Origin: Chroococcidiopsis thermalis PCC 7203
Lineage (GTDB): Bacteria; Cyanobacteriota; Cyanobacteriia; Cyanobacteriales; Chroococcidiopsidaceae
Direction: 5' to 3'
NCBI RefSeq assembly: GCF_000317125.1
Contig: NC_019695.1
Location: 4,762,336-4,826,335 of the forward strand
DNA: 64,000 bases
The translations under genes were made by a program, and so were the position numbers. Numbering within the stretch: position 1 is the stretch's first letter; every line of letters starts with the position of its first letter. Below, in pieces: positions 26,797-36,705 of the stretch. Under the pieces are notes generated by a model. That model worked only from the letters and a program-made list of their open reading frames with translations, was not told where the DNA came from and searched no databases.

Positions 26797-28815
26797 CTAC
26801 TCCCTACTCCCTTGTCTCACAGGAAGAGTAAAAGTAACTTTCGTGCCTTGTCCTAAACCCGCACTCTCTAGACAGATTTTTCCTCCCATCAGTTCTACTA
26901 AACGCTGACAGACGGTTAAGCCTAATCCCGTACCTCCATAGCGCCGTTTCACCGAACCGTCTGCTTGGACAAAAGGCTCAAATAATACTGCTGCTTGGCT
27001 TGGTTCGATCCCAATTCCAGTATCAGTTACCGAAATTTCAATTGCTGGTTCGTCAGTTTTGGTAATTGCTCGAATGCAAACTTGTCCGGTTTCAGTAAAT
27101 TTAAAAGCGTTAGCCAAGAGGTTAGTTAGGACTTGTCGCAGTCGGAATTTATCGGCATAAATCCGCTCCACTTGACAATCAATGCTTAAAGGAATACCCT
27201 TGCAATTGCTCTCAATTTGAAATAAACGTTGTAGTTCTGTCAATAGAGGCATTAGCTCAAATTCTTCCCAATGCATCACCAATCTTCCGGCTTCAATTTT
27301 TGCCAGGTCGAGAATATCGTTAATTAAGGTGACGAGATTTTCTGCTGATTGATAGGCAATTTGAATGTATTCTTTTAACTCTACTTCGTTGTAGTAAAGT
27401 CCTTCTTTGAGCAATTTCAAATAATTAAGCGTGGCTGCTAAAGGCGTACGTAATTCATGACTGGTGGAGGAGAGAAAATCTGATTTGAGGCGATTGGCTT
27501 CTTCTGCCAGGGTGCGGGCAGTCTTTAGTTCTTGATTACGTCTTTCTAACAATTGCCTCTGTTGTCGTTCGTATTCATGTAATCGGTGCTGCATGACGGC
27601 AAGTGAGAGATGATTGGCTAGGGCTTGGACTAATTCTATTTCCGAACTCGTCCATTCTTTGCTTTGTCCTCGTTTTAATTCTCGCCAAGCCTCAAAAGAA
27701 TGCCTCACTCTGGAAATACGTTCGTCAGGATCGAATCTTCCCGCCCAGGTAATATCAGTATCGATCGCATCGCGGAAAATGGTCAGGCAACCCAAGGTTT
27801 CACTACCATAATGCAAGGGCATAACAAATAGGCTGCGGATATTCGTAGTTTGAAAGGCAGGAGCAACTTCTAGTAACTCCGGTGCTTGATAAAGATTGGC
27901 GATCGCCACATACCCGTGCTGGGGGTTTCTACCAACACCAGCCATCAACTGTTGCCAAAATGGAGCGTTCTCCAACATCCCTTGAGGTTGGGCTTTATCG
28001 GTATAAATTTCTGTGATTTGTGCTTGCCCTGTAGGACAAAGATATAGTCTGCCACCAGAACCATCAACGCTGTTGACAATACTTTCAAGAGCAATTTGTA
28101 AAATTGTTTGAATTGAGTGGGGAGAGTGAAGCAGAGTTGAAATTTTGTTGATTAATTCTTGGCGAATAGCTCTTTCGCGTGCTTGCGTCAATAGTTGAGA
28201 TTGAGAAATTGCGATCGCGAGGTGTTCTACCACGAGTCGCACCACGTCTAATTGTTCCTGACGAAAAGTTTTTGGTTGCGCGTGGTGACAAGCCAGCAGT
28301 CCCCACAACTGGCAATCGTGAAGAATTGGGATGACTAGGGAAGACTGCACCCCCATAGCTGTGAGATATTCGACGTGACAAGGATCGACGGGGCGTTGGA
28401 GAATTTCTGTAACGGTTCTTTGCTGAACTTCCTCTAACGTCAAATCTCCTGTAGTTTGGGGAGATTTTAAATAGCTGAGGCTAATCTGTTGTTGGGGAAC
28501 GTCCACAATCGATCGCGCCCCAATTTTGACAAACATCTCCCGTGCGTGGGCAGGAATATCATCTGCGGGAAAGTGCAACCCTAGCAAAGATGGTAAACGC
28601 TTTGCCGCGATCGCTTCAGCAATCACTTGTCCCGTTCCATCAGGATGAAATTTATAAACTTTGACTCTATCTATTTGTAAAAATGCCCGAATCTCCTGCA
28701 CTGCAACAGAGAGAATCTGCTGTAGTTCCAAAGATTGATGGATGCGATTCGTAATCCGATTTAACAGAGAATTTCGGTTCAGTCCCGCTCGATTTGGATG
28801 TTTTTTATGACGCAT
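26797..28815 (-). CDS. Phytochrome-like GAF-GAF histidine kinase
   Basis: 672 residues from ATG 28815; the longer open frame is read through repeats. Phytochrome-type GAF (about 20-190) has FPADDIPAHAR (82-92) and PCHVEYLTAMGVQSS, with Cys146-His147 at the position that binds bilins in Cph1 and CBCR GAFs. A second GAF follows (about 215-430), then HisKA (LSSTSHELRTPLAA), N-box NLLANAFKF and DTGIGIE, G-G-T-G-L-G-L. No PHY domain is present. It sits between two single-domain response regulators on the same strand, so a three-gene light or redox signalling unit is plausible. Confidence 0.9.
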   Translation of the reverse strand: MRHKKHPNRAGLNRNSLLNRITNRIHQSLELQQILSVAVQEIRAFLQIDRVKVYKFHPDGTGQVIAEAIAAKRLPSLLGLHFPADDIPAHAREMFVKIGARSIVDVPQQQISLSYLKSPQTTGDLTLEEVQQRTVTEILQRPVDPCHVEYLTAMGVQSSLVIPILHDCQLWGLLACHHAQPKTFRQEQLDVVRLVVEHLAIAISQSQLLTQARERAIRQELINKISTLLHSPHSIQTILQIALESIVNSVDGSGGRLYLCPTGQAQITEIYTDKAQPQGMLENAPFWQQLMAGVGRNPQHGYVAIANLYQAPELLEVAPAFQTTNIRSLFVMPLHYGSETLGCLTIFRDAIDTDITWAGRFDPDERISRVRHSFEAWRELKRGQSKEWTSSEIELVQALANHLSLAVMQHRLHEYERQQRQLLERRNQELKTARTLAEEANRLKSDFLSSTSHELRTPLAATLNYLKLLKEGLYYNEVELKEYIQIAYQSAENLVTLINDILDLAKIEAGRLVMHWEEFELMPLLTELQRLFQIESNCKGIPLSIDCQVERIYADKFRLRQVLTNLLANAFKFTETGQVCIRAITKTDEPAIEISVTDTGIGIEPSQAAVLFEPFVQADGSVKRRYGGTGLGLTVCQRLVELMGGKICLESAGLGQGTKVTFTLPVRQGSRE

Positions 28816-28850
28816 ATTTTTGAAAGTCGGGAGTCGAGAGGATAAGAGGA

Positions 28851-28885
28851 TAAGGGGGACAAGGAAGACAAGGGGGACAAGGGAG
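28851..28885. repeat. Tandem GGGGGACAA units
   Basis: Three to four copies of the GACAAGGG family in the leader of the phytochrome-like kinase gene. Confidence 0.75.
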
Positions 28886-28978
28886 AGCGCTCTCGAAAAT
28901 TCTTTGAGTGTCCTCCCGCATTTCCCATACTTCCAACACTTCCCACACCCTTTCTTCACTGGTCACTCTCTCAGCCCC

Positions 28979-29018
28979 CTCAGCTCCCTGCTCCCTGCTC
29001 CCTGCTCCCTGCTCCCTA
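28979..29018. repeat. Tandem 7-mer CTCCCTG
   Basis: Five copies of GCTCCCT between the kinase leader and the second response regulator. Confidence 0.8.
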
Positions 29019-29033
29019 TTCACTGATAACTGA

Positions 29034-29423
29034 TTACCTATTTACCAATAATTGTTGCAATTGCCGTGAAATCTCATCTAACCCTGCATCTTTAGCTAAG
29101 AAAGCATCAGCTTCTTTACAGAAAATCTCGCCACTATTCAATTCATTTTTTCCAATAAATGCGGTCACTAACACGAGAATGGGAGGTTCTAGTAAAACTT
29201 CTCTGATATAGCGAATAAATTTCCGCCCGTCAATTTCTCCGTAAGCATCGGGTGGCAGAGACAGATCGACCATAATTAAGTCATACTGCCGCACATCTTG
29301 AATCAAATCTTCGATGAGCGAGGTAGCATCGTTGAAAATAGACACTTCAAAGGTGTTTTTTAAAAAACGCTGAAGTGCCATGCACCAATTGCGATCGTCA
29401 TCTAGTACTGCGATTCGGCACAT
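29034..29423 (-). CDS. Single-domain response regulator
   Basis: 129 residues: acidic pocket V-L-D-D-D-R at 6-11, phospho-acceptor D in LIMVDLSLP (about 54), T in LVTAFIG (about 89) and K in FLAKDAG (about 112). Receiver only. It is upstream of the phytochrome-like kinase, same strand, but separated by repeats, so cotranscription is uncertain. Confidence 0.9.
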   Translation of the reverse strand: MCRIAVLDDDRNWCMALQRFLKNTFEVSIFNDATSLIEDLIQDVRQYDLIMVDLSLPPDAYGEIDGRKFIRYIREVLLEPPILVLVTAFIGKNELNSGEIFCKEADAFLAKDAGLDEISRQLQQLLVNR

Positions 29424-29587
29424 GCAAAGGTAAGCCCATAAAACTTGATAAATCTTTACTAAACGCAGGCAAATTTTGACTAACTTCTTTTAGCTTAAAA
29501 CTAGATAACCATTCGTTAGTTAAAAAAATAATTAAGCTAGAGGCGATCGCAAGGCAGGTACGATCTCTGCCTCACAAGATAGCACTT

Positions 29588-30937
29588 TTAAGGAGAGCTG
29601 GACGGCAAAGTTTTAGTAAATAAACTTCTATACATCAATCTATAAATCTCAGTATTATCTATAGTAGGTTGCATCCTTGCAGCGTTCATTCCGTGTGCTT
29701 TGGCAACAATCGATCCGGCATTGTCGGCAAAACCAGTCCAGGCGATCGCAAATGGAAAACGCTGTCCTCTAGCGTCGGGTGCAGAAACAAAAGGTAACGT
29801 ACCTGTACCATCTCTACCATCCAAAGGTGCGCCATTTTTCTGTCTAGGAGGTAAAGGCTGGTTCAGTGGCATATTGCTTATCTGTTCGCCAATGACTTCT
29901 AACCCGCTAGCATCGCTATCTGCGGCTGTTAATAACATAGTATTGGGATTTTGCTCGATAAACTTCATTGCTACCCCAACTGCATCATCTGCCCGTTTCA
30001 TGGCTTCGAGACAGCCTTTAGCATTGTTGTAATTAGAAAAGTTATCCGTTCCTTCCTCCTCTTGAACGATAAAAAAGGGTTTCGATCTATTAGATAAAAC
30101 CCTCAGCGTTGTTTGTAACATTTCTGCCGCAGTTGGCGCACTCTCGACATACAACGGTAGCTTTTGCTTTTTCAAATCCTCTTCTGGTTCATCGTTGTAA
30201 GTATCTTCAGCTGCAAATATGCCTAAAACTTTTTTGGTGTTAGTGGGTAGTTTCAATAGTTCCTCGCGGTTGTATACCACTGTGTAACCTTTACGTTTTG
30301 CTAGATCGATTAGATTTACGCCGTCTTCTCGTTTACCTGACTTAGCGTGTCGTCCAGTTTTTTCTTTAGGAAGATACCAAATTTCTCCACCACCCAAAAT
30401 GATATCTACGCCAGACTCAACAATTTGTTTGGTAATCTCTGCGTGTGCTTGACGATTTTTTACCTTAGCTAAGAAAGCACCAGTACCAGGTTCGCTAATA
30501 ATACCAGAGTTAATAATTGCTGTTGGAATACCTTGGGCGATCGCTTCTTGCATAATTGTCTGTGGCTTGCCTGAAAGCGCCGTCATTGGCTTTCCAGTTT
30601 CGTCTAAGCCGTAGGAGTCAGCATCTACTTTCACTCCCGTAGCATGAGTCACAGCGCCAGCATTAGAAGTGGCAGTCAGCTGATTTTTCATGTGTCCTAA
30701 ATAGACACCAAGATGAGACATGCGATCCCAATTCAGCCTACCATCGGAACCGTAATTGAGAAAACGGGCAGCTCCCCAATGGGCAGCACTCGTACCATCG
30801 GGATGCAGAAAAATAACATTTCCAGTATCAAGGCTAGTACTTTGATTCGTCTGGGAAAAAGTGCGGGCAACAATAGTTAAAGTGGCGATCGCAGTTGTGG
30901 CAACTAAACCAATTGCGAATGGTTTGCGTAGCGTCAT
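29588..30937 (-). CDS. Alkaline phosphatase, PhoA family
   Basis: 449 residues with a signal-peptide-like N-terminus (hydrophobic about 8-26), so probably periplasmic. It releases phosphate from organic monoesters. Metal-site motifs: IFLHPDGTS (about 43-51), the nucleophile region TSNAGAVTHATGVK (about 91-104), E in VQEEEGTD and D in LLTAADSDASG, and a final H in KAHGMN. In the nucleophile region the usual Asp before Ser looks replaced by Thr, a substitution that can alter activity. No Pho box was recognised upstream; short TAATTGG repeats fill the leader. Confidence 0.88.
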   Translation of the reverse strand: MTLRKPFAIGLVATTAIATLTIVARTFSQTNQSTSLDTGNVIFLHPDGTSAAHWGAARFLNYGSDGRLNWDRMSHLGVYLGHMKNQLTATSNAGAVTHATGVKVDADSYGLDETGKPMTALSGKPQTIMQEAIAQGIPTAIINSGIISEPGTGAFLAKVKNRQAHAEITKQIVESGVDIILGGGEIWYLPKEKTGRHAKSGKREDGVNLIDLAKRKGYTVVYNREELLKLPTNTKKVLGIFAAEDTYNDEPEEDLKKQKLPLYVESAPTAAEMLQTTLRVLSNRSKPFFIVQEEEGTDNFSNYNNAKGCLEAMKRADDAVGVAMKFIEQNPNTMLLTAADSDASGLEVIGEQISNMPLNQPLPPRQKNGAPLDGRDGTGTLPFVSAPDARGQRFPFAIAWTGFADNAGSIVAKAHGMNAARMQPTIDNTEIYRLMYRSLFTKTLPSSSP

Positions 30938-30955
30938 ATAAAAAATCTTAGTAAT

Positions 30956-30981
30956 TGGTAATTGGTAATTGGTAATTGGTG
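30956..30981. repeat. Tandem 7-mer TAATTGG
   Basis: Four copies of TAATTGG directly upstream of the alkaline phosphatase gene. Confidence 0.75.
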
Positions 30982-31089
30982 TTAGTTCTTTTGGCTCAGC
31001 CCATGTACATTTATATTGACTCTGTCTTCATCTGTCTTTAATCGTCAGGTGGGCATTGCCCACCATACATTGAAATTCTATTTTTAGTT

Positions 31090-31377
31090 TTATTTAAAAG
31101 TATTAGCCCAAATAATTAAAATAAAAAATAATAACAAAGGAATGCTAGATGTAAATGTAGCAAGTCCTAAAATAATCCTCCATGTCTTGTTTTTCCACTC
31201 TAACCCAACCAAAACCGTGCCAATCATAATAAAAATACTACTTGTTACGAGCATGACTAGACCAAGCCATCCAACTGCATAGCTACATCCCCATCCCTTA
31301 CAACCTAAACTATCTTGGTCGATTGTTAACAATTCATACAATAATTTTGCTGGATACCAGCACCATAAAATAAACAA
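31090..31377 (-). CDS. Small hypothetical membrane protein
   Basis: 95 residues with hydrophobic segments at about 1-15, 31-57 and 66-92. There is a cysteine pair (C26, C31) between the first two. No family recognised. The frame opens with a TTG and has no clear ribosome binding site, so the call rests on length, on hydrophobic pattern and on the lack of a competing frame. Confidence 0.5.
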   Translation of the reverse strand: MFILWCWYPAKLLYELLTIDQDSLGCKGWGCSYAVGWLGLVMLVTSSIFIMIGTVLVGLEWKNKTWRIILGLATFTSSIPLLLFFILIIWANTFK

Positions 31378-31481
31378 AATTTTGAATAATAAAAATAATA
31401 ATCTTAATATTTTTGCAGCGATCCAGCAATTCTTCTCATAAGAATTAGGGGATATTCTTTAAAAATTTAGAAATATATTTA

Positions 31482-31509
31482 GTAGGGGCGCACAGCTGTG
31501 CGCCCCTAT
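31482..31509. repeat. 28-bp palindrome, GTAGGGGCGCACAGC family
   Basis: GTAGGGGCGCACAGCTGTGC followed by GCCCCTAT, 27 of 28 bases match the copy at 10826. It lies just downstream of tgt and could be its terminator hairpin. Confidence 0.92.
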
Positions 31510-31532
31510 CGTTTTATTAACGTGCCGATCTG

Positions 31533-32801
<1,269 letters not shown>

Positions 32802-33374
32802 TTACCCATTACCATCGACTAATTGAGCAACAATAGGTTTCAATCTTACATCAAAACCTTCGATTCCAAATAACCGCCTTTGGGTAAATGCACCGTCAAT
32901 TAATAGCAGGAGATGAACGCCTAACTGTTGAGGGTTGTCTACTCCCACTGCTTCAGCTAAAGACACGAGGCGATCGCGAATTGCTATCCTATTAGATACA
33001 GCTAATTGATGCGCCGGATGTTCTAGTTCCGGTAACTCCGATGCTGTCACCAAGAACGGACAACCGTAACATTCGGGTTTTGTCAAATACTTGTCTAACC
33101 AGGCAAATAAAGCAATTATCTGCTGTTTCGGCTCGTTTGGGTATCGGGCGATCGCAATTTCAAATAATCGCTTGAAGCTGTTTTGACGTTCCTCTAAGTA
33201 CGCCACCACTAAGTCATCCTTAGAAGGAAAGTAGCGGTATAGCGTCGTTTTGGCAACTCCTGACTGAGCAATAATTGTATCTACTCCTACTGCCCGAATT
33301 CCTTCGCGGTAGAACAGATTGTCAGCAACTTCTAGAATCTTCTGGCGGGTTGAGGTTTTGCGATCGCTTGACAT
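32802..33374 (-). CDS. TetR family transcriptional regulator
   Basis: 190 residues from ATG 33374. The helix-turn-helix (about 8-55: TRQKILEVADNLFYREGIRAVGVDTIIAQSGVAKTTLYRYFPSK pattern) is standard TetR/AcrR; the C-terminal domain has GCPFLVTASELPE (about 102), shared by a subgroup of TetR proteins. It is divergent from ridA-cupin across a gap with two identical palindromes, so it probably controls both directions. An ATG at 33434 is possible but would extend the protein into the operator region. The last residues (V-D-G-N-G) and stop lie in a TAATGGG repeat. Confidence 0.92.
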   Translation of the reverse strand: MSSDRKTSTRQKILEVADNLFYREGIRAVGVDTIIAQSGVAKTTLYRYFPSKDDLVVAYLEERQNSFKRLFEIAIARYPNEPKQQIIALFAWLDKYLTKPECYGCPFLVTASELPELEHPAHQLAVSNRIAIRDRLVSLAEAVGVDNPQQLGVHLLLLIDGAFTQRRLFGIEGFDVRLKPIVAQLVDGNG

Positions 33375-33437
33375 TGTTTTCTCTTCATCTTGGCATCTCA
33401 TCAGGGCATAGCATTGGTATCTCCCTATTGACATGAT

Positions 33438-33451
33438 ACAGACCTGTCTGT
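33438..33451. promoter_or_regulatory. TetR operator candidate, copy 1 (ACAGACCTGTCTGT)
   Basis: Perfect 6-2-6 palindrome ACAGAC-CT-GTCTGT, in the divergent tetR/ridA promoter region. Confidence 0.82.
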
Positions 33452-33476
33452 TACATCTTCTAATGGCAGTAACAAT

Positions 33477-33490
33477 ACAGACCTGTCTGT
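33477..33490. promoter_or_regulatory. TetR operator candidate, copy 2 (ACAGACCTGTCTGT)
   Basis: Identical 14-mer, 39 bases from copy 1 centre to centre and 18 bases before the ridA ATG. Flanks also match (TACAGACCTGTCTGTT in both). Confidence 0.82.
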
Positions 33491-33508
33491 TTCTATTAAT
33501 TGATATCT

Positions 33509-33892
33509 ATGCCTAAACGAGTTGTGTATGCGCCAGATGTAGCAATTCCTGTAAAAGCCTATTCTCAAGCGATCGATACAGGAAGTTTAGTATTTTGTTC
33601 GGGACAACTTGCATACGATGCTAAAAACGATGCAGTATTTTCAGAATCAGCGGCAGAACAAACTGATTATTTGATGCAGAACATTCAAGTGATTTTGGAT
33701 GCCGCTGGTTTACAGTTACGAGACGTAGTAAAGACAACTATTTTCTTGACCGATATGAATGATTTTGTATCCGTCAATGAAGTTTATGCCCGCTATTTCG
33801 ATCTCGATCCTCCAGCGCGATCGACCATTGGTGTAAATGCATTAGCCAAGGGAGCCAAAGTCGAAATAGAAGTTATTGCTAGCAGAACTTAA
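33509..33892 (+). CDS. RidA family protein
   Basis: 127 residues from ATG 33509, the RidA/YjgF/UK114 length. Family members hydrolyse reactive enamine/imine intermediates. Signature regions: VFCSGQLAYD (about 28-37), NIQVILDAAG and V-V-K-T-T-I-F-L-T-D-M (about 71-81), and the closing E-V-I-A-S-R. The conserved Arg near the end of the substrate pocket is PARSTIGV (about 104-111). It is the first gene of a pair with the cupin gene (23 bases between them) and lies just after the TetR operator. Confidence 0.93.
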   Translation: MPKRVVYAPDVAIPVKAYSQAIDTGSLVFCSGQLAYDAKNDAVFSESAAEQTDYLMQNIQVILDAAGLQLRDVVKTTIFLTDMNDFVSVNEVYARYFDLDPPARSTIGVNALAKGAKVEIEVIASRT

Positions 33893-33914
33893 AGTCTCAA
33901 AAGGAGTCAAAAAT

Positions 33915-34382
33915 ATGACAGCATTTGACTATAAAACAAAGCATGGTGAAAACTTTACTGTAGCTAATATAGGTAAGTTGTCGCAGCTACATCATTTCTC
34001 CTTTCAACTACCATCAAGAGTAATTGAAGTTGAAGGCAAGTTATTTATTAAGCAAATTGTAGATTTAACAAGTTGTGAAATCTCCTTCAATAAGCTACCA
34101 GCAAAAGCAGCAATTCCTTTCTACCACAAACACAAGCAAAATGAAGAAGTTTATCTCTTCCTTCAAGGTGAAGGTGAATTTCAAATTGATGGTGAGATTT
34201 TTCCCATCAGTGAAGGAACAGTAGTACGAGTCGATCCTGATGGCGAGAGAACTCTTAGAAATATTTTAAATGAAGATTTGGTCTATATTGTTATTCAATC
34301 TCAGGCTAACAGTTACAAGGGACATACAATTTTGGATGGTGTTGCAATAGATAAAAAAGTGAATTGGGTAAATTCCGTTTAA
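33915..34382 (+). CDS. Cupin domain protein
   Basis: 155 residues from ATG 33915, preceded by AAGGAG. The cupin core shows motif 1 as P-F-Y-H-K-H-K-Q-N-E-E-V-Y (about 74-86: two His and a Glu as metal ligands), and motif 2 as P-I-S-E-G-T-V-V-R-V-D-P-D-G (about 103-116). The third His of motif 2 is replaced by Asp, so metal binding may be atypical. Probably translated from the same message as ridA. Substrate unknown. Confidence 0.85.
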   Translation: MTAFDYKTKHGENFTVANIGKLSQLHHFSFQLPSRVIEVEGKLFIKQIVDLTSCEISFNKLPAKAAIPFYHKHKQNEEVYLFLQGEGEFQIDGEIFPISEGTVVRVDPDGERTLRNILNEDLVYIVIQSQANSYKGHTILDGVAIDKKVNWVNSV

Positions 34383-34483
34383 CATCCTCACAACTTCCTC
34401 AAAGTTTTTTACTAAGTTTGTAAATGGGTAGAGAACAGTAACCAATTACCAATTACCAACAATACATTTGGAGGTAACTTCAT

Positions 34484-35035
34484 ATGTTTCAAAAAATATT
34501 AGTAGCGCTCGATACTTCTAGTCTTAATCGCAGCGTTTTTGAGGAAGCACTAGGCTTAGCAAAGGCACTTAATGCTAGCGTCATGCTATTACACGTACTC
34601 TCTGCTGAAGAAGAGGGTAGCCCAGATATTTATATGATGTCCCATGCAGACTACTATCAGGGATATGGGATGAGTAGCGAAATCATCCAAATGCAGCGCC
34701 AGCGATGGGACGAGTTTGCAAATAAAGGACTGGAAATGCTGCAAAGTTTTACAGATGAAGCAACTGCGGCGGGAGTGAAAACGGAGTTTAGTCAGATAGC
34801 TGGTAGTCCTAGCCGTACTGTCTGCGAGTTTGCGCGAAATTGGCAAGCTGACTTAATTATTATGGGTCGTCGGGGTCACTCTGGTTTGAGCGAATTGTTT
34901 ATGGGTAGTGTCAGCAACTACGTCCTGCATCACGCTCCCTGCTCCGTACTTACGGTACAACATTCAGCGGTGAATCGCGACACAGAAGCAGAACACGTTA
35001 CACCTGCGATGAGACATTATCGATCGAGTAACTAA
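34484..35035 (+). CDS. Universal stress protein
   Basis: 183 residues with a strong GGAGGT box. UspA domain with an intact ATP-binding G-x2-G-x9-G-S motif (GRRGHSGLSELFMGSVSNYV, about 127-146). There is an insertion around residues 45-75 (D-I-Y-M-M-S-H-A-D-Y-Y-Q-G-Y-G) seen in the single-domain cyanobacterial Usp group. Stress-responsive role inferred from family. Confidence 0.94.
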   Translation: MFQKILVALDTSSLNRSVFEEALGLAKALNASVMLLHVLSAEEEGSPDIYMMSHADYYQGYGMSSEIIQMQRQRWDEFANKGLEMLQSFTDEATAAGVKTEFSQIAGSPSRTVCEFARNWQADLIIMGRRGHSGLSELFMGSVSNYVLHHAPCSVLTVQHSAVNRDTEAEHVTPAMRHYRSSN

Positions 35036-35240
35036 TTGAAATTTTGCTAACGGCGATCGCTTACAGTTGTAGCTACTTTATTTACTTTTTTGGCAAGTCA
35101 TTTGCTAGAAAATGCATACAGTACCAGAAGAAGCACTGTAGTTACTAGATGAATTGCGGATCGTAACGCGATCGCCATTTCTGACATTTACACCTTGCGA
35201 TCGGAGAACGGATCGAGACGTGAAGACGCGAAAAGTTCTA

Positions 35241-35402
35241 TCAATCAGCAGGCGCATCACCCGTTTTAGGAACTTCACCTGCTTCTGAAATAGGATCTTC
35301 TGGGTTTTCACTGTCCTCGACCGCAGGAGATTTCACTTCTACTTCTGGTGCCACTTTTTGTTGAACTTCAGAGGTGACTTTCTCTTGTTTTCGATCTGTC
35401 AT
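35241..35402 (-). CDS. Small acidic hypothetical protein
   Basis: A 53-residue frame from ATG 35402 to the TGA at 35241, too short for usual gene callers. It is rich in Glu/Val/Pro/Lys (Q-Q-K-V-A-P-E-V-E-V-K, then D-S-E-N-P-E-D-P) and has no cysteine, membrane segment or known domain. An AGGAG box sits just before the ATG. An alternative minus-strand frame (35105-35257/35311) overlaps its 3' end; I could not decide between them. Confidence 0.45.
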   Translation of the reverse strand: MTDRKQEKVTSEVQQKVAPEVEVKSPAVEDSENPEDPISEAGEVPKTGDAPAD

Positions 35403-35441
35403 AACTCCTATCCTCTTAAATTAGAACTGAAGTTCATTCTA

Positions 35442-36649
35442 CTCAGATCTTGCAGCAAGTGATTTGAATGTCAAAACCAAGGGAGCGTGCTAGGGGTGTG
35501 AGGCGTTTGCTCTCCAGCAGCAGGAGCAACACCACTAGTTGAGGCAGTAATGCTTCAAGTGCCAGTTGAGCCGCCTTACCCCAATCAGGTGAGTCGGTAG
35601 ATGCAGTAGACAAATAAGCCCAATGTGCTAACAAATAAGCTAAAAGTGACAATACCAGCCAACGGTAGACACCTAGCAATGTGCCCTGACCAAATTGGTC
35701 TAATCCAAACCGATGTTTAGCAGTTTTGAACCATCCCTCAATCTGCCAACGCTTTTTGCCCCAGTAATTGATAGTACTAGCTTTAAGTGGTTTGGTAGAG
35801 AGGACAAAGCGCTTTTCCAGCCTACCGTCGTCACGCTTGAGATAGTACCAAGACAGTGAAACTGGAAACTTTAATTTTACCAGTCGCACTTGTTGTCCCC
35901 GCCTGCATAGTTGCTTAACATTGCGCCCATCTTGTAGCTTGCGGTCACAGCGTACTCCGGCAATGGCGTGATATTTTAATTTACGTATACCATGTAAAAA
36001 TTCGGCACTACCAAAGGCTGTATCTACTAAAATCATGAGCTGAAAGTGTTGACTCAGCAATGAAGGTAAGCTTTGTACAAGTCGTAGCCCCAACTGTGCT
36101 GGTGAGGAATGATTTTTCCCTCGGTAAACTCGAAAATTCCACGGCACGCGCCATTGACCCACTACTAGATACATCACGACTAGGTGTAGCCCACGTTTGC
36201 TATGGAAGACTCGCACTAATCCATCCAACAGCTTGAACTTGCCGCGTTTTTCTAGGGTGGTTAAGTCGATGATGACTTGTAAGATGGGTCTACGTCCAAT
36301 TCGTGGCTGTGACAGAATTTGCTGCAGGACAAAGGAGCGGGTACTACGAATCAGCCGACGAGTTGACCAGGGGTAGACGTTGAGAAACCGACTTAAGGCA
36401 CTGGCTGATTTAGTTTTGCATTGTTGGGGCAGAGGATGTCCTTGAGCTTGTAAAAATAATCCCAGCAAGGCTTGTAGGCTATCTCGTTGATAGTGGCTCG
36501 GCATCAAATCAAGTAGGGTGTAGACTAGCCCTTGGGCGTGGGCAAGAAGGGTTTCCATCGTTCTTGCATTCAATTGGTTTCACGCCCTTTTCTCTCATTG
36601 AAACCTACTCTTTCGCAACTAGAGTATCTGTACTGGTGCAAGATCTAAG
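35442..36649 (-). mobile_element. IS element, copy 1 (IS4/IS701-type DDE, 1208 bp)
   Basis: Ends are CTCAGATCTTGCAGCAAG (left) and the complement of CTTAGATCTTGCACCAGT (right), 14 of 18 bases matching. Flanking direct repeat TTCTA (35437-35441 and 36650-36654). It carries one intact transposase gene, whose stop codon lies within the left inverted repeat. A second copy lies at 40697-41903 in the same orientation. Confidence 0.92.
35443..36558 (-). CDS. Transposase, IS4-superfamily DDE
   Basis: About 371 residues from ATG 36558; the frame can also open at TTG 36573. The core has D in VIIDLTTLEKRGK (about 97), D in ILVDTAFGS (about 180) and the RWQIEGWFKTAKHRFGLD region (Y-x-x-R-x-x-x-E-x-x-x-x-x-x-K pattern) near 275-290. 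The family assignment is by this Y-R-E-K motif; the exact IS group is not certain. It looks functional (no stops). Confidence 0.9.
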   Translation of the reverse strand: METLLAHAQGLVYTLLDLMPSHYQRDSLQALLGLFLQAQGHPLPQQCKTKSASALSRFLNVYPWSTRRLIRSTRSFVLQQILSQPRIGRRPILQVIIDLTTLEKRGKFKLLDGLVRVFHSKRGLHLVVMYLVVGQWRVPWNFRVYRGKNHSSPAQLGLRLVQSLPSLLSQHFQLMILVDTAFGSAEFLHGIRKLKYHAIAGVRCDRKLQDGRNVKQLCRRGQQVRLVKLKFPVSLSWYYLKRDDGRLEKRFVLSTKPLKASTINYWGKKRWQIEGWFKTAKHRFGLDQFGQGTLLGVYRWLVLSLLAYLLAHWAYLSTASTDSPDWGKAAQLALEALLPQLVVLLLLLESKRLTPLARSLGFDIQITCCKI

Positions 36650-36705
36650 TTCTAAAAAGATTCTCAATATTCATTCCTCTTCCTAAAAGATTGTTTGTGG
36701 CTGCG

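Noticed and set aside
30938-31089. Pho box upstream of the alkaline phosphatase
   Set aside because: Only TAATTGG repeats are visible; no CTTAACCT-like direct repeats.
35105-35311. Minus-strand 68-residue frame (ends N-Y-S-A-S-S-G-T-V-C-I-F)
   Set aside because: Overlaps a better-looking small acidic frame, no recognised domain and no clear ribosome site; kept undecided rather than called.
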